A stretch of DNA of 64,000 nt from Thalassolituus sp006212115 (lineage in GTDB: Bacteria; Pseudomonadota; Gammaproteobacteria; Pseudomonadales; Oceanobacteraceae), in the NCBI RefSeq assembly GCF_040372045.1, contig NZ_BAABWH010000008.1; one strand, written 5' to 3'. The position numbers and the translations under genes were made by a program. Numbering within the stretch: position 1 is the stretch's first letter; each line of letters begins with the position of its first letter. The notes beneath the pieces are model-generated. The model was given only the letters and a program-made list of their open reading frames with translations, did not search any database and was not told where the DNA came from. This document shows positions 1 to 9,486 of this stretch, one piece after another.

Positions 1-64
1 AGCTTGCGCGATCTGCCCCAACCTTGGCCCACCTTTTGCAATTTCCTCTGTAGAGGTGCATTGC

Positions 65-1087
65 ATGATTCAGAATTCACACAACGCGGCAAATGTTTTC
101 ACTGATATTAACGGTCTTCAGGGCATACGTACGCTCGGCAAAACCGATCAGGATGCAGCCTTAAAAGAAGTCGCCAAGCAGTTTGAATCCATGTTCGTCA
201 GTATGATGCTGAAGTCCATGCGCGATGCTTCCGATGTCTTTTCTGAAGACTCTCTTTTCGGGTCACCCGAAGCCGATTTCTACCAGAATATGTACGACGA
301 TCAGATGGCTGTCACCCTTACAGAAGGCGAGGGTACGGGGCTTGCCGAGGTGATTCACCGTCAGTTGATGTCTCAGTATGGGATGGACCCGAACACGACG
401 GGTGAGGTTGATCAGCAGCGTATTTTTGATCGTCGTTTTACTGGTATTTCCCAGACCATTAAGCGCGTTGAAGAAGAGCTTGAAAAACTACCAGCCTCTC
501 CACAACACGATGACAAGATGGCTTCCACCTTAGCCAGCCAGCCGACTGCTACAGCGACGTCAGGGGCAGGCAGTAAGGGGCAAAGCTTTGCCTCTCCGGC
601 AGACTTTGTTGCCGCTGTTTATCCTTACGCGGAGAAAGTCGGATCTGAGCTGGGTGTCGACCCAAAAGCTATCGTCGCTCAGGCTGCTCTGGAAACAGGT
701 TGGGGTAAATACACGATTAAAGGTGAGGACGGTCGTCCGTCGTTTAATCTGTTCGGTATTAAAGCAGACAGTCGCTGGGATGGTGATGTTGTCAGCATTC
801 AAACCCATGAATATCGCCAGGGTGTGAAAGTAAACGAACAAGCCGATTTCCGCTCGTACGCCTCCTTAGAAGATGGCTTACAGGATTACGCCGACTTCCT
901 GCGTGACTCAACACGTTACCAAGACGCCATCAATGAGAAGACGTCTGGTGCCGCATACGGCCACGCACTGCAGCAGGGTGGCTATGCGACCGACCCTGAG
1001 TATGGCAATAAAGTTGAACGCATCTACAACGGCGATCTACTCAATAAGGTCCTGAACTCGTCTACTGTGGAGAACCGGGATGGGTAA
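65..1087 (+). CDS. flgJ: Flagellar rod assembly protein / peptidoglycan hydrolase FlgJ
   Basis: Periplasmic two-domain protein that caps the growing flagellar rod and cuts peptidoglycan so the rod can pass. The N-terminal ~110 residues hold the rod-scaffold domain, with the FESMFVSMMLKSMRD helix. A Ser/Thr/Gln-rich linker follows, and residues ~175-330 form a glucosaminidase (GH73-type) domain with the expected Glu in ALETGWG near residue 210. Length is 340 aa, normal for dual-domain FlgJ. The reading frame extends to a GTG at 56, but ATG 65 has GAGGTG at a good distance and is preferred. The 3' end overlaps flgK by 8 bases, so translation is coupled. The upstream end of the operon is outside the window. 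Confidence 0.95.
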   Translation: MIQNSHNAANVFTDINGLQGIRTLGKTDQDAALKEVAKQFESMFVSMMLKSMRDASDVFSEDSLFGSPEADFYQNMYDDQMAVTLTEGEGTGLAEVIHRQLMSQYGMDPNTTGEVDQQRIFDRRFTGISQTIKRVEEELEKLPASPQHDDKMASTLASQPTATATSGAGSKGQSFASPADFVAAVYPYAEKVGSELGVDPKAIVAQAALETGWGKYTIKGEDGRPSFNLFGIKADSRWDGDVVSIQTHEYRQGVKVNEQADFRSYASLEDGLQDYADFLRDSTRYQDAINEKTSGAAYGHALQQGGYATDPEYGNKVERIYNGDLLNKVLNSSTVENRDG

Positions 1088-4055
1088 TATTCTCGATATT
1101 GGTATCTCCGGCCTTAAGGCGCAACAAACCGCACTGACCATTACTGGTAACAATATTACCAATGCGGGGACAGAAGGGTACTCTCGTCAGGAAGTCAGCT
1201 TTACCGAAAATAATCCGCAGTTTACTAATGGCATTTGGGTGGGCTCGGGCGTCAATGTGGATTCGGTACGTCGCGTATACGATCAGTTTCTGACTGAGCA
1301 ATTGCGTCGCGACACTTCAACGTTTAACGAATTTAATGCTCTGGCGGTTAACGCCGAGCAGATTAACAGCTTACTCGCCGATAGCGGTACTGGTGTGCAG
1401 CCAGGTCTTGAGAACATGTTCGGGGCGTTACAGGCAACGGTTGATGACCCTTCGTCGCTTCCTGCTCGTGAAGTACTTATCAGTGAATCCAACGGCTTAG
1501 TCGATCGATTCAGCGCCATTAGCGACCGCTTGTTCGAGCAAAACGACATTATTAACGGGCAGATGGAAGTTATCGCGGGACAAATTACTACGATCGCAGA
1601 ATCCATTGCAGAGTTGAATGAACAGATACAGTTTGCATCTGCGTCGGCACAGGGGATTGAACCCAGTGAATTACTCGATCAGCGCGACCGTTTATTAAAA
1701 GAACTGTCTGAGTTTGTGCAAGTGAACATCGTTGAACAGGACGACAGCGTCTTCAACGTCTTTATCGGTAACGGCCAGGCACTGGTGGTCGGCAATGAAT
1801 TCAACGAAGTCTTTACCGATATCGGTGCAAAAGATCCATCCCGAGTCGATATTTACTTCCGCAAAGGCAATGCCGTTCAGAACGTCACAAAAGAGATCAC
1901 CGGCGGACAGTTAGGTGGCATTCTCGACTTTCGCGAACAAGTACTCGACCCGAGCCTGAATCAGCTTGGACGGCTTGGGCTCGTCATTGCACAAACCATG
2001 AATGATCAGCACAAACTCGGTGTTGATTACGACGGTCTGAAAGGTGAAAACTTTTTTACCGACATCAATGAGCCGCTTAAAACCTACCAGCGTGTGCTTG
2101 GTGACCGAAACAATGCTGACCCGGATGACCGCGTTATCGCAGTCGAGATAAAAGACGCTACGCAGCTCACTACAAGCGATTATGAAATACGCTTTGTCGG
2201 TCCTGATGATTACACCTATCGAGTGTTCCGTAACGACACCGGTGAGTTATTACAGACTAACGCTCTGAGCGGCGCATTTCCTGAATCGATCGAAATCGAC
2301 GGAATGGAAATTCGCTTCGAAGCAGGGTCATTTCAACAGAATGACCGCTTTTTAATCTCGCCTACGCGCCGCGAATCTCAGAACCTCGGTATGAACATTA
2401 CCCGTGCCGAACAAGTTGCTCTGGCATCGCCCATCAGTACAGAAAGTGCAATTGGTAATCGCGGTAATGCCACCATAGACCAAGGTGAAGTCTACGACCT
2501 CGGGACGTCCTACTTCTCAGAAGAAGGCAAGATGACACCGCCATTGATCGTACGTTTTACCTCACCGACGACGTACGATGTATTGGACAACACCGACCCC
2601 GGCAACCCGATTCCGTTGTTCCCACCGTTGATGAACCAGACGTTTACACCGGGCATCAGTAACAGCATTCTTCCCGAGGATGAGGGTAAAACAGCCTTCA
2701 CCAGTTACGGTGGTGTATTACCCGTTGCAACTACCTACCAGCAAAATGGTACATCGGTCGAGTCGGTTAATGGTTTCTTCCCCGAGCGCATCGACATCGG
2801 CTTTACCAATCCTGAGAACGGTCTGTCGGCGAATCAACGTACGTTAATCACACCCTTGAATGCGACTGCAAGAGAAATTGCAGAGGCATTAAGCAAACGC
2901 GACGGTGTAGAGGCGTCAGCACGTACTACGGTTGAAATTACCGACCTTGAGGTTGATAGCGTCGATTTTCTCGACACCGAGTTCACACTAAATGGTGTTC
3001 TACTGACTCAGTCGCTCGGACCGAATCAAAACCAATATGAAGACGGATACCCTGACGAGGTCCCAGATCCGATTACACTCAACTTCCTCGCCGATCGTAT
3101 CAACGCTAATTACGAACTTCAGGACGCAGGCATTATTGCTCGTAGTGATGGTGGCAAACTCACCATTATTGACCTGAACGGTGACGACCTGGACTTCGAG
3201 TTGCGCGGCGATGCTGGCGACAGCTTCCGCATTGGTAACGGCATTGATATTCCGCTCACAGCCACCGCCATGGAAACCAATGATCCCCTCAGTAAATTTG
3301 AAGGGTATGACTTCTCCGAAGGTGGGCCGTATATCTACGAATTCAGCGACCCTTCGCAAGGGACCATTTCATTTGAAATGGAAGACACCTACGCAACAGG
3401 CGAAGAGCTTCTTCAGGGCTTCCGCGACGCAATCGAAAACTCAGGCTATGTATTCTCTGGCAACGTCGACGTCGACATAAGCGAGACAGGCCAGGTTACT
3501 TTCCAGCCGCGACTAGAAGTAACCGGTGCCGGAACGGTCGGCAGTAACAAGGTATCCATAGGTGGTCAGGTAAAAGTGATCGTGGATGAGCACTACGACC
3601 TGAGCATTGTTCCGCCCGGCAATAATCTGTTTCCGACGGACCCCGTCGGCGAACCTGTAGCATTTGGCTTTCATGTAAATATTGATGGTCTCGCCGAGAC
3701 AGGGGATGAATTCACCATCGACTTTAATACCGACGGCACCTCCGACAGTCGCAACGGCGTCGAAATGGCTGCACTACAGAGCACCGAGACGGTAAATGGC
3801 CAAAGCAGTTATTCGGATTCGTACGCCCGTTTGGTCGAAGTCGTGGGCTCGGTTACCAGTCGGGCACAGATTAATCGCGATTCATCGGAAGTGCTGCTAC
3901 GAAATTCACAATCAGCGGTCGACGCGACATCAGGCGTAAACCTCGATGAGGAAGCCGCAGCATTGATCAAATACGAGCTGGCCTACAACGCCAGTGCGCA
4001 GGTGATTCAGGTCGCCCGCGATATTTTCGACACCCTGATCAACACGTTCCGATAG
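1080..4055 (+). CDS. flgK: Flagellar hook-associated protein 1 FlgK, unusually long
   Basis: First hook-filament junction protein. The N-terminus (MGNILDIGISGLKAQQ, then TGNNITNAGTEGYSRQEV) and the C-terminus (GVNLDEEAAALIKYE, then AYNASAQVIQVARDIFDTLINT) are classical FlgK coiled-coil D0/D1 segments. The protein is 991 aa, whereas typical FlgK is about 550-680 aa. The extra length sits in a middle region (roughly residues 330-880) that is acidic and rich in Asp, Gly, Pro and Thr and reads as added surface beta-domains. The ATG overlaps the flgJ stop. There is no frameshift, and the D0/D1 ends are intact, so function is expected to be normal. The size matches the enlarged flagellin and FliD at the other end of the window. 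Confidence 0.96.
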   Translation: MGNILDIGISGLKAQQTALTITGNNITNAGTEGYSRQEVSFTENNPQFTNGIWVGSGVNVDSVRRVYDQFLTEQLRRDTSTFNEFNALAVNAEQINSLLADSGTGVQPGLENMFGALQATVDDPSSLPAREVLISESNGLVDRFSAISDRLFEQNDIINGQMEVIAGQITTIAESIAELNEQIQFASASAQGIEPSELLDQRDRLLKELSEFVQVNIVEQDDSVFNVFIGNGQALVVGNEFNEVFTDIGAKDPSRVDIYFRKGNAVQNVTKEITGGQLGGILDFREQVLDPSLNQLGRLGLVIAQTMNDQHKLGVDYDGLKGENFFTDINEPLKTYQRVLGDRNNADPDDRVIAVEIKDATQLTTSDYEIRFVGPDDYTYRVFRNDTGELLQTNALSGAFPESIEIDGMEIRFEAGSFQQNDRFLISPTRRESQNLGMNITRAEQVALASPISTESAIGNRGNATIDQGEVYDLGTSYFSEEGKMTPPLIVRFTSPTTYDVLDNTDPGNPIPLFPPLMNQTFTPGISNSILPEDEGKTAFTSYGGVLPVATTYQQNGTSVESVNGFFPERIDIGFTNPENGLSANQRTLITPLNATAREIAEALSKRDGVEASARTTVEITDLEVDSVDFLDTEFTLNGVLLTQSLGPNQNQYEDGYPDEVPDPITLNFLADRINANYELQDAGIIARSDGGKLTIIDLNGDDLDFELRGDAGDSFRIGNGIDIPLTATAMETNDPLSKFEGYDFSEGGPYIYEFSDPSQGTISFEMEDTYATGEELLQGFRDAIENSGYVFSGNVDVDISETGQVTFQPRLEVTGAGTVGSNKVSIGGQVKVIVDEHYDLSIVPPGNNLFPTDPVGEPVAFGFHVNIDGLAETGDEFTIDFNTDGTSDSRNGVEMAALQSTETVNGQSSYSDSYARLVEVVGSVTSRAQINRDSSEVLLRNSQSAVDATSGVNLDEEAAALIKYELAYNASAQVIQVARDIFDTLINTFR

Positions 4056-4070
4056 GGTGAGGAGTAAACT

Positions 4071-5309
4071 ATGAGAATTGCAACGCTCCAAACATTTAAC
4101 CTCGGCCTCAATGCCATCCTCGATGCGCAGGCGTCTGTGAATAAAACACAGCAACAGGTATCCAGTGGACGCCGGGTATTAACCCCAGCAGATGACCCGA
4201 TTGCGTCGACCAAAATACTCCAGCTCCAGCAGGACCTCGCGCAGCGCGATCAATACGACCGCAACATGACCGCGGCAGATAATCGCCTGAACTTAGAAGA
4301 GTCGTCATTGGCATCCATCACCGAAGCCCTTACACGCCTGCAAGAACTTACCGTGAATGCCGGCTCCGGTACGCTCACCATCACAGACCGCCAGGCCATT
4401 TCTGCCGAAATTGGCCAATTGGAAGATCAGCTGGCTTCACTGTTTAATACCAAAGATCCGAATGGCGAATACATATTTGGTGGATTCAAAGGTGCGACTC
4501 AGCCTTTCCAGCAAAAAGACAACGGTCGCTACGAATACCAGGGTGATGAAGGGCAGCGCTATCTTGCGATTGGAGATACCACGCGCGTAGCAACAGGGGA
4601 CAACGGTAAAAAACTATTCGTCGATGTGCGTGCCGCGAAGAATACCTTTACCTCGTCGGTAAATCCGCTTAATACCGGAACCACGCAGGTTAACGCCGGA
4701 TTTGTAGTCGACGAGGAAGCCTACGCAGAATTCTACCCAGATGACCTGATCGTTACCTTCAATCCAGAAGCAGCGGTTGATCCAGCCGCGCCCAACTACA
4801 CCATTCGCCGGGCGTCCGATGGCCGGATTGTTGATGGCATCGCCGAGCAGCCCTACAAAAAAGGCGGTGAAATCATTGTTGCGGGTATAAGCCTTAAAAT
4901 CTCAGGCGATCCCAAGCCCGGCGACGAAGTCCTCGCGAAATCCAGCCCTAAACAAAGCATCACGGATACGGTATTTCGCTTGCGACAGGGGTTGGATACG
5001 TTACAGGACAACCCAGAAGATTCGGCAACACTTGATATCCTGATTGAAGACACACTCAACAACCTAGCCAATGCTCAGACCTCTGTGTCTGAAGTCCGTA
5101 GCCAATTGGGTGCGAGATTGAATGTGGTTGAAAATGCCCGAAACCTGAGCGACGACGTACGACTCGTAAGCCAGGAAGTACTGTCAGAGTTGTCAGATGT
5201 TGATTTTGCCGAAGCCGTAAGCCGACTGAGTTTGCAGACCTTCCTGCTCGAAGCAGCGCAACAGAGTTACACCACCATCAGCCGATTGTCGCTGTTTAAT
5301 CAGTTGTAA
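4071..5309 (+). CDS. flgL: Flagellar hook-associated protein 3 FlgL
   Basis: Second hook-filament junction protein, sitting between FlgK and flagellin. The N-terminus has the flagellin-like signature (RIATLQTFNLGLNAILDAQ, QQVSSGRRVLTPADDPIA), followed by NTKDPNGEYIFGGFKG, typical of FlgL. The C-terminus (SQEVLSELSDVDFAEAVSRL, then LQTFLLEAAQQSYTTISRLSLFNQL) is the other half of the D0/D1 coiled coil. At 412 aa it is normal for the family, unlike its neighbour FlgK. It starts 15 bases after flgK with GAGGAG as ribosome binding site, in the same operon. REP palindromes follow the stop codon. Confidence 0.96.
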   Translation: MRIATLQTFNLGLNAILDAQASVNKTQQQVSSGRRVLTPADDPIASTKILQLQQDLAQRDQYDRNMTAADNRLNLEESSLASITEALTRLQELTVNAGSGTLTITDRQAISAEIGQLEDQLASLFNTKDPNGEYIFGGFKGATQPFQQKDNGRYEYQGDEGQRYLAIGDTTRVATGDNGKKLFVDVRAAKNTFTSSVNPLNTGTTQVNAGFVVDEEAYAEFYPDDLIVTFNPEAAVDPAAPNYTIRRASDGRIVDGIAEQPYKKGGEIIVAGISLKISGDPKPGDEVLAKSSPKQSITDTVFRLRQGLDTLQDNPEDSATLDILIEDTLNNLANAQTSVSEVRSQLGARLNVVENARNLSDDVRLVSQEVLSELSDVDFAEAVSRLSLQTFLLEAAQQSYTTISRLSLFNQL

Positions 5310-5324
5310 GCAGCGATTCATCTT

Positions 5325-5554
5325 TGTAGGAGCGCAACAGAATCTCACCTCTGTGGGAGCGAATCAGAATCCTCATTCCTGTCGGAGCGAATCAGCCGAA
5401 GGCTATTCGCGATAAACCTAATCGCTATTAGCCAGGCGAGCTGGCTGAAGCGCTTATACGATGTGGGGGTACGTTGATTTCTGTAGGAGCGCAACGCGAA
5501 GCTTGCGCGAAATTATCGCGCATAGCCAGGCAAGCTGGCTGAAGCGCTCCTACG
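5325..5554. repeat. REP-type palindromic repeat cluster downstream of flgL
   Basis: Intergenic DNA made of partial and complete copies of a palindromic element. The best copy runs from 5483 to 5553: GTAGGAGCG at 5483-5491 is perfectly inverted as CGCTCCTAC at 5545-5553, with inner arms around GCGAAGCTTGCGC and AGCCAGGCAAGCTGGCT. Shorter relatives (TGTGGGAGCGAATCAG, GTCGGAGCGAATCAG) lie between 5325 and 5400. The same element recurs near 18.8-19.0 kb and 63.8-63.96 kb. It resembles the REP/BIME elements common in Pseudomonas and its relatives. No RAYT transposase lies in the window. Confidence 0.85.
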
Positions 5555-5587
5555 GTGTAGAGGTAGGGTGATTTCTGTAGTTCACCC

Positions 5588-5612
5588 ACAAAAAAGGCCC
5601 CAGCAGGGGCCA
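5588..5612 (-). terminator. Rho-independent terminator for the ligase-like gene
   Basis: Read on the minus strand, GGCCCC-TGCT-GGGGCC is followed by six T. It lies about 150 bases beyond the stop of the minus-strand ligase-like gene and faces away from flgL. Confidence 0.75.
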
Positions 5613-5759
5613 CAGGGAACTACTCCTCAAGAAGCAGCCAAATCGGAAGTCTGAAATCATTCCAAAGAATGGAAAGCAGACAGAATACGCCGAAGTATGG
5701 CCTAAATTGTCATATTGTCAATAACGAGCAATACCAACGCTATTCAGCTTTATCGAGGG

Positions 5760-7124
5760 CTATGTTGAGGTCTCATGTTTACTTCTTCGCCTTCTGCGGC
5801 CGGACGTCGATCTTCGGGATGAGCTGTGGGGTGTCCAACGGGCTACTGCGGCAAGTGCAAGAATCAACACAAAGGTCGCCGCATTTGCAGGAATCTGCAG
5901 ATTAAAATCCACTATCGAATGAATCCCGATCGCTATGATCGCCATGGTACACGCGAAGCCTACTCCTTGATAAAACTGACTGTTACGCTGGCGCATCGCA
6001 CTTATCCCCCATCGTAATGACCACAAAACCATCACGAAGAGTGCAAATGTAGCGGGTAGTCCAAACTCGGCTAAGAACTGGGCATAGTCGTTATGAGCAT
6101 GTTGATAGAGTAGAGGAGTACTTACGTCGTCTCCCTTGAAGACGGGATACACATGAGTAAACGCGCCCGCCCCAACGCCAGAAATTGGATAAGACTTAAA
6201 CATATTCAAGGTATCGCGCGTTACTTCATCACGGCTCTCTGTTTGTGAGCTCGTGCTTTGCAGGCGCTCGGCGACTTTCTCCACACCAAAAAACGTACCC
6301 ACGATAGCGATATCTATCACCAACAGACTACCTAATAGAATAGTGGTGGATTTCGTTTTATTTCGCATCATGAACAACGCAATAGCTCCGGTAGCCATAA
6401 GGCTGGCGAAGAATGCGGTATTTCCCATGCGCGAACGAGTCAGTACGAGTGCAATTACCAGAATGGCCAGCAACAGCCGTAACAGGACCTTAGAGCTCAG
6501 AAGCATGCGGATAAACTGACGAAGTCGCTGCCTGACAGATCCTTTGTAGTCCGCAGTCTGTGCGAGTAACAACCCGACGCCCAGTGCGATTGCGAGTTCG
6601 AGGTATCCAGCTAGGTGGTTACGGTTTACGTACGTACCGGTTGCAACACCCTTATAGTGTTCCTTTTGAATGAATAGACCATATTCCAGACCAGTCAGGG
6701 TCATTACGGAACCGTACATCGCTTGAAACCCAGCTGCGAGGACCACCGCCCAAACGACCTGTTCAGTTCGCTTCTGGGTGTTGATCATCAGAAGCGCCAG
6801 TGTGAACAGGCCCGCGTAAAAAAAGCCCTCAGGCAGGGACATCAGGGAGTCAAAGGGGCTAAGCGAGAAGAAGCACCACTGAATGAGAGCCCAGAACTGC
6901 ACGCCCCAAATCAGTACGAGTGGCACGGTAGCGCGATCAAACGCTATCGGTATGTTTGGGCTCTCAAGCTGTAGTTTAGATTGCTCGCTCGATAAGGCTC
7001 TCAGTTCAAACGCCAGGAGAGTGAAGACAGCCACACCAGCAATGGTCCAGGCCCAGTCAGGTACTAGCCCGTAGGGAAGGGGAAGTAAGAAAATCAGAAC
7101 AAGAAAAGCATTCCAGCGATTCAT
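5760..7124 (-). CDS. O-antigen ligase / Wzy-type polytopic membrane protein (first copy)
   Basis: Inner-membrane protein of the O-antigen ligase/polymerase (Wzy_C) superfamily, 454 aa with about ten hydrophobic segments. The long periplasmic region of the family is marked by YVNRNHLAGYLELAIALG and, further on, HAHNDYAQFLAEFGLP. Such proteins polymerise or transfer lipid-linked glycan units on the periplasmic face. A clear paralogue, also on the minus strand, lies at 32747-34075 and shares both motifs. The Arg-rich cytoplasmic C-terminus (SRRSTSGRRRRRSK) is notable. Whether it acts as polymerase, as ligase for EPS or glycoprotein, or in another transfer cannot be told from sequence. It lies downstream of, and in the same direction as, the Ala/Asn-rich exported protein, with a terminator between them. 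Confidence 0.8.
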   Translation of the reverse strand: MNRWNAFLVLIFLLPLPYGLVPDWAWTIAGVAVFTLLAFELRALSSEQSKLQLESPNIPIAFDRATVPLVLIWGVQFWALIQWCFFSLSPFDSLMSLPEGFFYAGLFTLALLMINTQKRTEQVVWAVVLAAGFQAMYGSVMTLTGLEYGLFIQKEHYKGVATGTYVNRNHLAGYLELAIALGVGLLLAQTADYKGSVRQRLRQFIRMLLSSKVLLRLLLAILVIALVLTRSRMGNTAFFASLMATGAIALFMMRNKTKSTTILLGSLLVIDIAIVGTFFGVEKVAERLQSTSSQTESRDEVTRDTLNMFKSYPISGVGAGAFTHVYPVFKGDDVSTPLLYQHAHNDYAQFLAEFGLPATFALFVMVLWSLRWGISAMRQRNSQFYQGVGFACTMAIIAIGIHSIVDFNLQIPANAATFVLILALAAVARWTPHSSSRRSTSGRRRRRSKHETST

Positions 7125-7171
7125 CGGTGATGCGATTACCTAGTTTGGCCCAAGGACCTGTGAAACAGATA

Positions 7172-7201
7172 CAAAAAAGCCCGGATTTCACCGGGCTTTT
7201 T
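7172..7201 (-). terminator. Bidirectional-looking rho-independent terminator
   Basis: GCCCGG-ATTTCA-CCGGGC is flanked by a run of six A on one side and five T on the other, so it could stop transcription on either strand. It lies directly after the stop of the minus-strand gene ending at 7220. Confidence 0.85.
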
Positions 7202-7219
7202 CACCAACAGACCGACCTA

Positions 7220-7816
7220 TCAGATAGTAGCCGCTGGGCTCACTGGAGTCTGACCAGCGTTTGCTGGTGGAGTTGGAACAGTAGGTGGTGTAATACCGTT
7301 CGCTGCAGTCTGACCAGTCTGACCTGGAGTAGTCTGATTCTGGCCCGGAGCACCTGCTGTACCGTTACCGTTGTCGCCATTGTTGCTACCGTTAGCGCTG
7401 TTACCGTTACCGTTGTTGTTACCCGCACCAGTTGGGCTGCCAGCAGCGACACCAGAAGCGATGGTACCAGCAGGAACGCCTGCAGCGTTGGCTGCGTTAA
7501 CCACGGCATCGGTCGAAATATTATTAGCAGCGGCAGCTTGAGTAACCGCTTTAACTGCATCATTTGCATTGATTGCAGACGCCAGAGCAGCTGACATAAC
7601 GTCTGCCATGCTCGCGCCGCCAGCAAGTGCGTTAGACAAGGCATCAGCAAGCGATAGTTCTGGGTTAGCAGCCATAGCCTGGCTGATAGCGTCAGCAGTA
7701 GACATACCTTGCGCCATCAGGGCAGCGACTGGGTTGGTTGCAGCAGAGCCTTCTTCGGCGATAGCCGTCACTGGCAGGATTGCTGCGAACACTACAGCAG
7801 TTAGAATTTTACGCAT
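7220..7816 (-). CDS. Exported Ala/Asn/Gly-rich low-complexity protein of unknown function
   Basis: Not recognised as a named family. The product is 198 aa, with a Sec signal peptide (MRKILTAVVFAAILPVTAIA, likely cleaved after AIA). A helical Ala-rich part follows (residues ~25-110) with recurring xADAxSxAxA patterns such as MSTADAISQAMAANPELSLADALSNALAGG. Next comes a Gly/Asn stretch (~125-155) and a Pro/Thr/Gln-rich tail. The composition suggests an extracellular or periplasmic structural or matrix protein. ATG 7816 is chosen over an upstream start because GGAGG sits just ahead of it. It has its own promoter candidate (7856-7884) and terminator (7172-7201), so it looks monocistronic and possibly strongly expressed. 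Confidence 0.7.
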   Translation of the reverse strand: MRKILTAVVFAAILPVTAIAEEGSAATNPVAALMAQGMSTADAISQAMAANPELSLADALSNALAGGASMADVMSAALASAINANDAVKAVTQAAAANNISTDAVVNAANAAGVPAGTIASGVAAGSPTGAGNNNGNGNSANGSNNGDNGNGTAGAPGQNQTTPGQTGQTAANGITPPTVPTPPANAGQTPVSPAATI

Positions 7817-7855
7817 TGGTGGTTCCTCCACGAAGCATCAATAAAATATTTTCGT

Positions 7856-7884
7856 AGTGTACGGTGCGATCACGCTACTGCCAA
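7856..7884 (-). promoter_or_regulatory. Sigma-70-type promoter candidate for the Ala/Asn-rich protein
   Basis: On the minus strand TTGGCA (7884-7879), 17 bases, then TACACT (7861-7856). It lies about 40 bases ahead of the ribosome binding site of the gene starting at 7816. Match to consensus is 5/6 and 4/6. Confidence 0.5.
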
Positions 7885-8195
7885 GCTCGAAAACGCACAA
7901 AACGATTCCTTTTATGCCATTTTGCGGTAATTGACATGTTATTTACTTGTAGTGGACCCTTCTCCCTCATCGAAAGGCCACATTGTCCATGAGTGCCTGT
8001 GGTGTCGCTGGACTGAGCGGTGTTTGCGCCCATCGGTTGTTGGATGATTCACGGTGTAGCCAATCCGATTCAAGTGTGACCGATATGACATTCGCTCGAA
8101 TAACCCCATGCAAGCGGGTTGCTTTCATGTAGAATTGCGGCGCTAAACATGACACGAGCGTGCTACGCGCACCAGAATCAACGAAGGACCGAACG
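7885..8195. other. Divergent intergenic region with no gene seen
   Basis: About 310 bases between the minus-strand exported protein and the plus-strand flippase. It should hold the promoter of region I, but I could not place a convincing -35/-10 pair on the plus strand. A TTGACA at 7931-7936 has no credible -10 box behind it. Confidence 0.4.
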
Positions 8196-9482
8196 GTGAC
8201 GCACCAACTGGCAACAGGCCGTACTGCCACTCTAATAAAGCTTGCTTTTGCCGCAGCCGCCAAGATCGCTGCTGCCTTTGCTGCCTTCGCAGTGACGGCG
8301 CTGGTTACACGAAACCTTTCGACTGATGACGCGGGCTTGTTTCTGCTCGGATTTACCTTGTTAACGGTGCTATCTGTTTTCTTTAGGTTAGGTCTTGATA
8401 ACGTGCTTCTCAGGCTTCTGTCCGCCGCTGGGACTGATTGTCTTGCTCAAGAGAAACTGAATCGAGGGCTGCTCTGGGTAGCAACTATTACTATACCTAC
8501 AGCATGCATCGGCGCTCTGTTTGTCGAGCCGATAGCCCTCCATATCTTTAATAAGCCCGATTTTGCACCGATTTTGTTCTGGATGTTACTGGCACTACCA
8601 GCAATGTCATTGTTCTTTCTCCTGTCATTTGCGTTTCAGGCCCAGCATCGGGTCGTGCTAACAACACTATTTCAAAATCTGGGCGTTTCCTTATTGTTCA
8701 TTTGCGGCTTTAGTTATGTTTGGTTCAGCCAACCCGAAACCATAGGAGCCGTTACCACCGCTCAGATATACGCTGGAGCGACCACCATCGTGTTTTTCGC
8801 TGCGATGTTCATGTGGTTCGGACAGCGACACACAGAATTAACGTTTAAAGGTTACAAAGATTCAGAACTCACGACGGCCAGCATGAACCTCTGGATAGCA
8901 TCTATCATGAGCCTGACAGTTCAATGGTCGGGCATTCTGATCGCCGGGGCGATGTTGACTGCCGAAGATGTGGCTCTTCTTACAGCAGCACAACGCACTG
9001 CGATGCTGACGAGCTTTGTATTGATGGTGGTCAACATGGTTGTTGCTCCTCGATATGCTCGGCTTTGGAAAGAAGGGAATATTGACGGAATCCGCAACCT
9101 GGCCAAGTGGGCGACCCGAGGTATGGTTGCGATGGTGTTGCCAGTAGTTGCGATCATGTTGATCTGGCCGAGCGACGTAATGAAAGTATTCGGTGAGGGC
9201 TATGAACAGGCAGCTATTTTGCTGTCGGTGCTAGTTGTGGGCCAATTTGTTAACGTCGCGAGTGGGACTGTTGGCTATTTGTTGCACATGACTGGCCATG
9301 AGCGTGAAGTTAAAAACTCCATGATCTATAGTGGAGTATGTACTCTTGTACTGACGATAACTCTTATTCATTTATACGGGGTTCTTGGAGCTGCTGTAGC
9401 CGTTTCGTTAGGTGTGGTGATATTGAATCTGACCATGCTCGTTTTTGTGAAGAAACGACTGAATTTCTATCCTGTTGGGTGA
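8196..9482 (+). CDS. Wzx-type polysaccharide flippase (MATE/PST superfamily), region I
   Basis: Polytopic inner-membrane protein of 428 aa with about twelve hydrophobic segments. It has the family pattern near the N-terminus (VTALVTRNLSTDDAGLFLLG) and repeated membrane bundles to the end. Wzx proteins flip undecaprenyl-diphosphate-linked repeat units to the periplasmic face. The frame is open to a GTG at 8160, but GTG 8196 (MTHQLATGRTATLIK) is preceded by AAGGAC and is the better start. The downstream gene begins within or just after its last codons, which indicates one operon. The exact family (Wzx against another lipid-linked glycan exporter) is inferred from context. Confidence 0.8.
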   Translation: MTHQLATGRTATLIKLAFAAAAKIAAAFAAFAVTALVTRNLSTDDAGLFLLGFTLLTVLSVFFRLGLDNVLLRLLSAAGTDCLAQEKLNRGLLWVATITIPTACIGALFVEPIALHIFNKPDFAPILFWMLLALPAMSLFFLLSFAFQAQHRVVLTTLFQNLGVSLLFICGFSYVWFSQPETIGAVTTAQIYAGATTIVFFAAMFMWFGQRHTELTFKGYKDSELTTASMNLWIASIMSLTVQWSGILIAGAMLTAEDVALLTAAQRTAMLTSFVLMVVNMVVAPRYARLWKEGNIDGIRNLAKWATRGMVAMVLPVVAIMLIWPSDVMKVFGEGYEQAAILLSVLVVGQFVNVASGTVGYLLHMTGHEREVKNSMIYSGVCTLVLTITLIHLYGVLGAAVAVSLGVVILNLTMLVFVKKRLNFYPVG

Positions 9483-9486
9483 CACT

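Noticed and set aside
1..64. Remnant of an upstream gene (such as flgI) at the window start
   Set aside because: The 64 bases are too few to recognise any product.
7240..7650. 136-aa Leu/Arg/Thr-rich frame on the minus strand
   Set aside because: Frame-shifted shadow of the Ala/Asn-rich exported protein, whose signal peptide and ribosome binding site fit the other frame.
7931..7936. TTGACA as -35 box for the region I operon
   Set aside because: No acceptable -10 hexamer 15-19 bases downstream.
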